IMG/VR virus record: IMGVR_UViG_3300048834_001323
Coordinates: 1 to 54,125 of that record
Direction: 5' to 3' (one strand)
From: a virus
Length of the DNA stretch: 54,125 nucleotides
The notes under the pieces are model-generated. The model was not told the origin of the DNA. It did no database searches and saw only the letters and a program-made list of their open reading frames with translations. Below, piece by piece: positions 8,722-16,600 of the stretch (within the stretch, counting starts at the first letter, position 1; each line of letters opens with the position of its first letter). The translations under genes and the position numbers were made by a program.

Positions 8722-9453
8722 ATGACACCAACAGAAATTCAACGGAAGGCGTTACTCGAAGTGGGCGATCTCGGTGAGAACGCTCTCTACGAGCTACGCC
8801 TTCCGTTGTCTATTTCTGCGGGTTCATATCCGCTGACTTTTGCGGGGCTATCGACCGAAGAGATCGCTTTTAATGCCGCGCCGGAAGATGTCAAAGAAGC
8901 GTTGGAGGCACTTGATAATATCCGCGCCGGTAACGTGGATGTATGGGGTGCGCGGCGAGGCCCTTACCGCATCGCCATGATAGGCGAGATGGGCGAGTTG
9001 GCCCTCCCGGTAGAGGATTATCCATTTACCGGAGTTGGCACCGGCCTCACGCCTGCTGGCGCTGTAACGGTCACGCAGATTAAGAAAGGCTACGCTCCTT
9101 CTTTGGCCTCTGAGGTTATTACTTCTTATTCCGTCAGGGAGTCCAAAGGAAGCGAAGATTTAATTCTCCTTTACGTCAAGCTCGATCTTTATAACATCCT
9201 CGTTCCGCGCGCCGCGCGTTTGGTTGATACCAATGAGAATGATGTTGATCGCAAGCTCCGCCAAAAATATCTGAACTTGCAGTATGAGCGCGATGCGGTT
9301 CAAAAAGCGATCAATGCAATGGAAGCCGGGAACGCCGCCTTGACCGACACGCAGGAAAACTTTCGGATTTACACAGGGCAGATTATCAAGCGCACGCCTA
9401 ACAATGCGCCTTATGGCAAAATGGTTCGGATGCCGGATGGAACATACCGATGA
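8722..9453 (+). CDS. probable head-tail connector with inserted beta-domain
   Basis: The 243-residue product begins with a helical stretch (TPTEIQRKALLEVGDLGENALYEL) and ends with a helical region (residues 165-240). In between, residues about 25-130 carry a beta-module with LTFAGLSTEEIAFNAAPEDV followed by KEALEALDNI and a GNVDVWG turn, clearly like the module in the decoration protein at 6335. Connector function is inferred from the place between capsid and tail genes. The stop overlaps the next start by four bases, suggesting coupled translation. Confidence 0.55.
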   Translation: MTPTEIQRKALLEVGDLGENALYELRLPLSISAGSYPLTFAGLSTEEIAFNAAPEDVKEALEALDNIRAGNVDVWGARRGPYRIAMIGEMGELALPVEDYPFTGVGTGLTPAGAVTVTQIKKGYAPSLASEVITSYSVRESKGSEDLILLYVKLDLYNILVPRAARLVDTNENDVDRKLRQKYLNLQYERDAVQKAINAMEAGNAALTDTQENFRIYTGQIIKRTPNNAPYGKMVRMPDGTYR

Positions 9454-10040
9454 ACGCCAACTTAATAGATCGCAGTCTCAATAATGAGAGCTTTGCGAAC
9501 GAGCCGGAACCGGCCTTTCCGATGCTGGCTCTGACCAGAATTATTCCGTGTGAAGTATTGCGGAATTTTTCTACATCTGACCCGACTGGCGGCGCGCGTA
9601 ATGTTCTCTCGGTAAAAGGAAGTTATACCGCGCGCATCGGAAGCAGGCTGACCCCAACCGAGCGTGATTTTGACCAGAGCCTGTTATCAAGCTCTCAGTA
9701 TGTGATGGGCCTTCCTCTTGAAGCTGACGTGGTTCCTTCTGATAGGATTGCAGTCCCCGGACTGATCGCAAGATGGGTCGCCGGTAAAACTTATGCCGTA
9801 GGTGATTTAGTTATCCCCGTTACCAACAAATTGGGGATGCGCCGCTACTACCGATGCACCTCTGCCGGAGCTTCCGGCGCAAGTGAGCCTGCGTGGAAAT
9901 CAGAAACCTCTTCTCTGGTCACTGACGGTTCTTGCGTTTGGCGCGAAGCAGGCGAAGCGATTATGTTTGAAGTGAACGGGATGATAGATCAGATTACGGG
10001 TGGACATGAAATGCTGCTCCACGTTACGGAGGTGTTGTAA
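9450..10040 (+). CDS. head-tail joining protein with carbohydrate-module-like insert
   Basis: The 196-residue protein overlaps both neighbours by a few bases. Residues about 108-170 read W-x-A-G-K-T-Y-A-V-G-D-L-V, then YYRCTSAGASGASEPAW, then TDGSCVWREAG. That is the pattern of small CBM5/12-like modules often inserted in phage structural proteins. The N- and C-terminal parts (MLALTRIIPCEVLRNF and MFEVNGMIDQITGGHEMLLHV) would be the stopper or adaptor core. Binding of sugars is not shown; the module could simply decorate the neck. Confidence 0.5.
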   Translation: MNANLIDRSLNNESFANEPEPAFPMLALTRIIPCEVLRNFSTSDPTGGARNVLSVKGSYTARIGSRLTPTERDFDQSLLSSSQYVMGLPLEADVVPSDRIAVPGLIARWVAGKTYAVGDLVIPVTNKLGMRRYYRCTSAGASGASEPAWKSETSSLVTDGSCVWREAGEAIMFEVNGMIDQITGGHEMLLHVTEVL

Positions 10041-10576
10041 TGGCTGATAGCCGCGAAGTTAATCCCGAAACACCTTCTATTTTTATCCGTCAGGCGCTTA
10101 CTTCGCCCGATCCCGACTGGCCCTGGCCTGTTTTTATGAAGACTCAATCTAATGAGGCGTCTGCCGCATTGGTAGCCGAGCATAAGGACAGGTTTTGGCC
10201 CGACCTTAACGTGGATGACGATCCTGAGTTTCCTCATGTTTTATGGCAGGCAGTTGATCCAGAAACTCTCACTTTTTATTCGCCAAGAGGGGAGCATGAG
10301 ACCAGACAAAAAGCAGTTTATTATGTCTACTCAAGAAGAAAATACCCCTCCGGCGAAGCGACTTATTGGGAGTTTCAATCTGCGTATGCTAACATGAGAA
10401 AGGCTTTGTTGGCAGTTCCCGAAACTCCGGTGATGGTAGAAGATGTTCTGATTGGTTATATTACTCAATGCCGCACCATTCCCGGTGACGGTTTGTGGCG
10501 AAGAAGCTACAAGCTCACGCCGCAGGGCGCGACGATTGCAGAGTATGGCTTGAAGCTCGAAATAACGTATAATTAG
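10040..10576 (+). CDS. probable tail terminator or head-tail completion protein
   Basis: The start overlaps the previous stop in a TAATG junction, so translation is probably coupled. The 178-residue product is aromatic-rich in the first half and ends in LTPQGATIAEYGLKLEITYN, resembling the closing strand of small tail-terminator folds. It lies immediately before the tail tube gene, the usual terminator position. No motif proves it, so the function is a positional inference. Confidence 0.5.
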   Translation: MADSREVNPETPSIFIRQALTSPDPDWPWPVFMKTQSNEASAALVAEHKDRFWPDLNVDDDPEFPHVLWQAVDPETLTFYSPRGEHETRQKAVYYVYSRRKYPSGEATYWEFQSAYANMRKALLAVPETPVMVEDVLIGYITQCRTIPGDGLWRRSYKLTPQGATIAEYGLKLEITYN

Positions 10577-10615
10577 TTGGCCCCGTCAGGGAAATTTAAG
10601 GAAAGGTATAAAAAA

Positions 10616-11941
10616 ATGACAAGAGGCGCATCAGCGGCGAGACAGAAGTATCTCATTACTGTTCCAGAACTTCGGGCTGGAGAATTTGATTACGGCGGCG
10701 ATGCTACCTTTGCCGCCGACTTCAACACCGATGGCACCGGTCTTGATTTCATTCAACGCTATGCCGAGCATAAGCCCGATGGGTTTTTGTCTTTGTCCGG
10801 CGCGGCTTTGGTTGGAGACGAAGGACAGTTCCAGGGAACCTTCATGCCGCATTACGAATTGATGGAATTTCGTTTGCGTGCGATCTGTGGCGCTCCGGTC
10901 GAAACGACTTTGGGCGATGGACGCCGCCAACTGGTCTTCAAGCTCCCTGAGTTCGGTCGCGTCAACCGAGAAACCTTCAGCGGCTACTATGGCGCGGAAG
11001 AAATCGCCTATGAATTGCTTTACGGCAAGATCATGTCGCTGTCGATGGAGTCGGTTCGATCCGGCGATGTCGGCGGCTCCATGACGATGCACTTCAACCG
11101 CATTCGCCGGGGTCTTGCGATGTATGGCGCAGCAGCGGCCAATGCTCAGTTCACCATCACCAACAACGGTGCGACCGGCGATCTGGAAGTCGATGTTTCG
11201 GTCAATGGCGGCGCGGCCCAAACACTGACGGTCGCTGATGATGACGTGGCTGCTGATGTTCAAGCGTCTCTCATTGCCTTGAGCAACGTAGTGGCTGCGA
11301 CTTGCGTTGAGACCAATGGCGTTTTCGTTTGCACTATCACCGATCCTACCAACACGCGCGTCAGCGCCTACAAAGCGACTGGTGCGGCTGGATGGACTGT
11401 GACTAATACGGTGCTTGGAAGCAGCGGCATCCCGGCCCTTTCGATGCCTGACGGTGAATACATCGAATCTTCGCATGGCCTGGTTTACTTTGCGACGGAT
11501 TACGCCGACCTGCAAAGCATTGACATGGGCGACGATGAAGATTATGTGCATGACGACCCGCACATCATCGACACCATTCAGGGACACACCTTTTCTTTGG
11601 ACGCATTGGTGAATCCGCTCTATTTCGAGGATCGCACTTTGAATCCCGCGTCTCATGTTGACGGCGAAACCAACATCAGCAGCACCTTCACCATGCCTGA
11701 AGATAACAATGGCCCTGCCAACAATCTCTTCAACCTGGCGTATGGCTGCTCGGTGACGCCGTTCTTTAGTCGCCAAGCGTGGCGCTGTGGGCCGCGCGAG
11801 TTCTGGTTCGATATGTATGGCGGTCGCAACGATGCCCCAAGCAGCGCCAACGATCAGAACGTGGCTCAATGGGTCTTCAATCAGCGCCGCTTCTACAACG
11901 CGAACGGCAGCGCCGTATTCACCCTGCGCCTCCCGGCGTAA
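10616..11941 (+). CDS. major tail (tube) protein with inserted domain
   Basis: AAGGAAAGG precedes the ATG at 10616, which is preferred over the in-frame TTG at 10577. The 441-residue protein is long for a tube protein because residues about 178-280 hold an extra Ala/Val/Thr-rich beta-domain (QFTITNNGATGDLEV to TVTNTV) similar in plan to those in the decoration and connector proteins. The flanks contain tube-like segments such as GSMTMHFNRIRRG. It precedes the tail chaperone and tape measure, and a strong hairpin follows, as for an abundant structural gene. Confidence 0.7.
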   Translation: MTRGASAARQKYLITVPELRAGEFDYGGDATFAADFNTDGTGLDFIQRYAEHKPDGFLSLSGAALVGDEGQFQGTFMPHYELMEFRLRAICGAPVETTLGDGRRQLVFKLPEFGRVNRETFSGYYGAEEIAYELLYGKIMSLSMESVRSGDVGGSMTMHFNRIRRGLAMYGAAAANAQFTITNNGATGDLEVDVSVNGGAAQTLTVADDDVAADVQASLIALSNVVAATCVETNGVFVCTITDPTNTRVSAYKATGAAGWTVTNTVLGSSGIPALSMPDGEYIESSHGLVYFATDYADLQSIDMGDDEDYVHDDPHIIDTIQGHTFSLDALVNPLYFEDRTLNPASHVDGETNISSTFTMPEDNNGPANNLFNLAYGCSVTPFFSRQAWRCGPREFWFDMYGGRNDAPSSANDQNVAQWVFNQRRFYNANGSAVFTLRLPA

Positions 11942-11947
11942 ACAGAT

Positions 11948-11990
11948 GGAGCGGGAGTGGATTTTCTTCCCATGTTGCCACTCCCGCTCC
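11948..11990 (+). other. strong intercistronic hairpin after the tail tube gene
   Basis: GGAGCGGGAGTGG at 11948-11960 pairs perfectly with CCACTCCCGCTCC at 11978-11990 around a 17-base loop. No U-tract follows, so this is not a typical intrinsic terminator. It lies just past the stop of the tube gene and before the chaperone, where a hairpin could protect the 3' end of an abundant message and lower downstream expression. Confidence 0.7.
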
Positions 11991-12067
11991 GGTCTCACCA
12001 ATGACGCACAACATAGGCTAACGCCTTGCAAAGCATGGGAAAAATAATTACAGGAGTTGTAAACAAC

Positions 12068-13003
12068 ATGGGAAAAATTTTGAAGTTTCCAGACCCCGTT
12101 GATAAAAACGGGGAAGTCTTAACCGCCGAACAAATTGAAGAAATGTCGCAAGAAGCGGAATATATCGAAGTGCCGGTTGTGCTTGGTTCTGATACGGTCA
12201 AATGTTCCGTCGCTGTTGATTTTGAAAAGGTCGGCGCAAGCGAAGATCGTGCCTACCAGAAATTCAAAAGCAAGCTGCTTCGTTCGATGGATAGCGTGTT
12301 CAAGGAAGTTGCCCCTAAAAACTCTAAGTTCACTAATGTCCAGGCCGAAGAAAACGAAGCGCGCGAAAATCTTGCCATCATGGAAAAGATGATGGACTTG
12401 CTGCCGGAACAAACGGACGTGATGTTGAACTTACTTTTCCCGCAGGGCGAGTATTTCGATCAGATCATTTTGGGCCACAACATTCCTAATGTTCCCCAAA
12501 CCGGAACGGAACTTAAAAAATGGTTTGAAGGTGGCGCGCGGAACTCTCGTATGGTGCTGGAGGCCATTGTTGCGGCATACGACCCTACCAACCCTCTCGC
12601 CGGGATGCAACGGGCAACGCGGGGAGCGATGGAGCAGATGGAGAACAAGACGCCGGAGCAGATCGTGGAGATGGCAAAAATCGCCTCGGCAGAGACGGCA
12701 AGCCCCTCTCCGAATCTGACCTTGCTGCCGACCGATACGAGCGAGACTTCCTCCTCGACATCGCAAGGTCTTGGCGATGTCGAAATGGAGGCGGGGAGTT
12801 CGATATGCGAAACGGAGAAACCGTTGTCTACCGACTCGCCCTCTCCCTCAATTATCAGCGAAACAATCAGTCAGGAAGTGCCGACAGAGGATTCGTCCCC
12901 TGGTGGTGCCAATCATTGTGGCTCTGTGAAAAATACGGAAACGCAAGAGATTTTGGAGTTGACTTCTCCCGATACATCTGGAGACGCCGCGCCGCAATCC
13001 TGA
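12068..13003 (+). CDS. tail assembly chaperone, zero-frame product
   Basis: GGAG lies eleven bases before the ATG at 12068; earlier in-frame starts exist at 12026 and 12035. The 311-residue product lies between tube and tape measure, the place of lambda gpG-type chaperones that coat the tape measure during tail assembly. Residues 1-205 look like a real helical protein (EQIEEMSQEAEYIEVPVVLG to MENKTPEQIVEMAKIASA). After that the zero frame becomes low complexity, Ser/Thr/Pro/Glu rich, while the -1 frame becomes protein-like. The zero-frame C-terminus may therefore be a by-product of overlapping coding. Confidence 0.7.
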   Translation: MGKILKFPDPVDKNGEVLTAEQIEEMSQEAEYIEVPVVLGSDTVKCSVAVDFEKVGASEDRAYQKFKSKLLRSMDSVFKEVAPKNSKFTNVQAEENEARENLAIMEKMMDLLPEQTDVMLNLLFPQGEYFDQIILGHNIPNVPQTGTELKKWFEGGARNSRMVLEAIVAAYDPTNPLAGMQRATRGAMEQMENKTPEQIVEMAKIASAETASPSPNLTLLPTDTSETSSSTSQGLGDVEMEAGSSICETEKPLSTDSPSPSIISETISQEVPTEDSSPGGANHCGSVKNTETQEILELTSPDTSGDAAPQS

Positions 13004-13047
13004 ATGAAGCTGAGAATCGTTCCTATTCCTGGGACAAGAAGAAATAA
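12679..13047 (+). CDS. tail assembly chaperone -1 frameshift extension
   Basis: The -1 frame is open from 12490 to 13047 and has no good start of its own near its protein-like part. From about 12679 it reads NRLGRDGKPLSESDLAADR and continues with RDFLLDIARSW and a basic C-terminus ending in SWDKKK, much more plausible as a folded domain than the zero frame. Five A residues at 12676-12680 (GCA AAA ATC in the zero frame) would allow the P-site Lys tRNA to re-pair one base back. This matches the known -1 frameshift of tail chaperone G/GT pairs. The exact slip site is inferred; a G-run near 12790 is an alternative. Confidence 0.55.
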   Translation, partial: NRLGRDGKPLSESDLAADRYERDFLLDIARSWRCRNGGGEFDMRNGETVVYRLALSLNYQRNNQSGSADRGFVPWWCQSLWLCEKYGNARDFGVDFSRYIWRRRAAILNEAENRSYSWDKKK

Positions 13048-13055
13048 GGAAGATA

Positions 13056-13098
13056 ATGGCTCCAAGCATAGTAATTCATGCTATGGGGCCATTTTTTT
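13056..13098 (+). terminator. intrinsic terminator after the tail chaperone
   Basis: ATGGCTCCA plus AGCAT pairs with ATGCT plus TGGGGCCAT, with one bulge and a short loop, and is followed by seven T residues. It lies between the chaperone frameshift product and the next tail gene, so it probably reduces rather than ends transcription of the downstream tail genes. Confidence 0.75.
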
Positions 13099-13109
13099 AA
13101 GGTGGCATT

Positions 13110-13607
13110 ATGGGCGATTGGAACATTGATACTTCGTGGTTAGATCGGCTCAAGGAAGACTTTGCCATCGAAGGCCAGTTGCTATGCGATGAAGCCGCTG
13201 AAGAAGTCATGGCGCGTGCTAAGGCGCGTATCCCGCAGCCGGGGATGAGTAAGGGCTACGCGACCGGAGCGGCCAAAGAAAGTGGCTACACGGCCAATCC
13301 TCGCACCAGTGGCTACGATCAAGCGATAGCGATGGCTAAGGCTGCGCCGGGAACAAGGATTGTTGAACGGGATCAGATCGAGCCGGAAGAAGTGGTGGAT
13401 GTTCATGGGCCGGATTCTTTTATGGCTATCGTTCATTTTCCGTTGACTTACGTTGATTTAATCCGCTTTGGATACTACCACGTCCAGGCAAAGAAGCAGA
13501 TACCGGGGAACGACTTTTTCTTGGCCGCACTCAATCCCGTCGAAAGAAAGTTCAATACGCAGGCGAATCGGGTTGCTCGTTACCTCATGGCGAAATACAA
13601 TCGTTGA
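13110..13607 (+). CDS. HK97 gp10-like neck or minor tail protein
   Basis: AAGGTGG precedes the ATG. The 165-residue product has a helical N-terminus (WLDRLKEDFAIEGQLLCDEAAEEVMARAKARIP) followed by a Gly/Ser-rich middle and a C-terminal part with RFGYYHVQAKKQIPGNDFFLAAL, the plan of HK97 gp10 family neck proteins. These usually precede the tail tube gene; here the gene follows the chaperone. The family call is from pattern only. Confidence 0.55.
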   Translation: MGDWNIDTSWLDRLKEDFAIEGQLLCDEAAEEVMARAKARIPQPGMSKGYATGAAKESGYTANPRTSGYDQAIAMAKAAPGTRIVERDQIEPEEVVDVHGPDSFMAIVHFPLTYVDLIRFGYYHVQAKKQIPGNDFFLAALNPVERKFNTQANRVARYLMAKYNR

Positions 13608-13657
13608 TTTTTGGTATTCTTTAAGCAGTTCTCATTACAGTTTTTATCAGGAAAATT

Positions 13658-16600
13658 ATGGCCCACGCAAAGTTTACCGGAGACGCCAAGCAGCTATTCA
13701 GCGTCATCGACCAGATCAAAAAAGAGGTAAGGTCTCTTCGAGAAGAATCGACTAAGATCAATTTCGGCTCTTCGCCTTCTGGCGGCGGCAAAGTGTCTGA
13801 TATTAGCAAGATGGCGGCTCAAAGAAGAGCGGCTTCGCAAGCTATTATCAACGGCATCAAAGAAGAAACTGCCGCAGCCATTAAAGGTGCCGCCGAAAAA
13901 AGGAAAGCGTCTCAGGATAATATCAACTATCTTAGAGAGCAGGCTTCTATGGAGACTGCTTTAGCTCAAGAAAAAAGGAAGTCTGCTGCCGAGGCTATTA
14001 AAGGTGCCGCTGAAGAACGAAAAGCGTCTCAAGCCGTAGTAAATGCAAAAAGAGAGGAGACGGCTCAGATACAGAAAGTCGCTTCTCAAAGAAAAGCTGC
14101 TTCCGAATCTGTAATACAGGGGATAAACAAAGAAATTGCTGCGCTTAAAAAGAAGACGGCGGCTCATCAGGAGTCTATTAACGCGGCTAAAGCGTCTTCT
14201 GCGGCTCAACTTGAAGCTGATAAGTTGGCTTTGTCAGGCTCAAGAAAAAGGCTGTCGTTAATGCGCGAGGAAGATTATGCAAAGCAGCGCGCCAAGAAAG
14301 CCGATGTGGATTTGCAAAAGAGCGGCAGAAAGTTTCACGCAGATTGGGCCGAAGCTGCGCGTATGAATGCCGTTGGGGTGGATAAGTTCGGGAACGCGAT
14401 CAAGAAGACGGCTGCTGAAACCAAGAAGCTGCGAGGCGAGATGGGCTTGATCCGCACCGCTGCCAAAAGGTTCTTGGCGACGATGCTGGCCTTTGCAACG
14501 GGATACTTGGTCATCACCGGATTGACCAGAGCTTTTGGCGCGTTGAAGTATGCCATTCTTGACTTTAACGATCTTATATCTCGCACGCGCATTTCCTTTA
14601 CCACCATGATGGATGGAAATGCGAAGGCGGCAGACAGGCTGCTTGTTCAACTACAAAAATTCGCAGCAACGACTTCATTCTCTTTCACCGATCTTCTCCC
14701 CTTGTCCAAGCAAATGATCGCTTTGGGCGTGGCGACTAAAGATCAAGTTATTCCAGCGATGGAGGGCATCGGCGGCGCGGCTGCTGCTCTGGACGTTGGC
14801 GCCGAAGGCATGGGGCGCATCATTCGCGCTTTGGGTCAGATGGGCCAACGCGCGAGGGCCAGCGCTGAAGAATTTAATCAGCAGTTGGCCGATGTGGGCG
14901 TCAACGGTTTGAAGTATTTGGCTGAGGCTTACGGCAAAAGCCAGTCTCAAATCGTTGAATACATGAAGAAGGGCATGATCGGCGGAAAGGATGCTCAAAA
15001 GGCCGTCCTTGAAGGCTTGCGCCGGGAATACTCCAAGCACCTTAAAGCTCAGGAAAATGAGTTTTCCGTTTCGTGGAGCAATATCAAAGACTCGGCTACG
15101 GTCGTGGTGGCTCAGGCGTTCAAGCCGATGTTCTCCTCCTTGTCCAAGTTCACCAAAGAAATATCCGATATTGTTTCAACTGATGCGTTTGCTAAATGGG
15201 CGCAAGATACGGCTACCAGAGTTCAGGTCTTTGGCGGCAAGATACTCGGTGTCTTCAAAGTTATTTACGATTTTCTGACCAGCGGAAGCCCGTTGGCTCA
15301 GGCCGCTTTATATGGCTTAACCGCAGCGATTATCCGCATGGCGGTCGTGGCTATTTTTGGCTCCCTCTGGTCTTCTATTGCCGTCATTGCAACATGGGTT
15401 TCTTCCATTGTTGTAGGGATGTGGACTGCCGGAGCCGCTGTAGTTACTTTTGTTAGAACTGCAACGATTGCTTCCCTGTGGGCCAGGTTTACAGCAGTGT
15501 TAGCCGCAGCGCGTCTTGCGGTCGTTACATTCGGCACAACCTCAGCCACTTCATTTATTGTCGCCGGAGGCCCATTAGCATGGCTCATCGCCGCCATCGC
15601 TGCGTTTGGCATTGCTTGGGCCACTAATCTTGGTGGCATACGCGACCTAACGTCTAAATGGGCGCGCGGCATCGTTGAAGCTATTGCCGGAGCGTATGAC
15701 TGGATCGCTGAAAAAACTGGCGGAGAAGGCGGCTTTCTTGCGTCCACCAAAAGTTATCTCGATAATGGTGGATTCGATAAAGACATGGCGTCTCTCAAGT
15801 CAACTCTTGTCAGCACATTAGCTTTGCCGTCATTCGATATTAAGAGGATGCTGGCGGATGCCAATAAGGAAATCGCAGCGGCTTTCAAGAATGCTCCGTC
15901 CATTCCCGGCATCACTCCGGCAAAACTCCTTCCCGAAAAAGATGACGGCGAAAAAAGAAGAAAGGCCGCTGCCGCTGCTGCCGCGCGACTGGAGAAAGAC
16001 AAGCTCCAAGATATGATCGCCATGTATGACCAGTTGGCGAAAGCGGTCGAAGACTCCACCAAGCGTCAGATGGGCGCGCTCACATCTCTGCGCGACAAGT
16101 TGCGCGATTTGTTCGGCACCATGCAGGACACGTTGCTCAAAGAGGGCGTCATCACCAACCCGCTTGGGCCGCTGATTTCATCTTTTGAGAGGTTTATTTC
16201 GCTCGGCTCCCGGATGAAGGAAGTCGTCAACAAAGCAAGGCTTTCTTTGGACGCTATCGGTAACGCACGCGCGCCTTTCCAAAGCCGCCTCGACACGATG
16301 AGTGGCGGCGATGGATCGGGAGTAGGATACAGCGGCGGAGGAGCGACTTCAGGCGGTTCTTCCGGTAGCTCGAAAGGCGAGGCTATCGCCAGGATTGCGG
16401 CTGCTCGGATTGCCAGCGGCGAAGCTCGTAATTTTGTTCGATTGTGCCAAAGACTTGCCCGAACAACCGTTCAGCAGGTTTCCGATGCCTACAATCGTTA
16501 TTTCTCAGGTAGCGCTAAATCGACCATGAGGAATTTTCAGAAGGCCGGTATCGGAGGTAGATACAAGCCGGGGATGAAGTTGGCTCCCGGAAGCCTGCTG

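Noticed and set aside
10631-12031. 466-residue minus-strand frame opposite the tail tube gene
   Set aside because: Antisense shadow of a clearly coding gene with strong codon periodicity; no ribosome site and an Arg/His-rich sequence typical of antisense frames.
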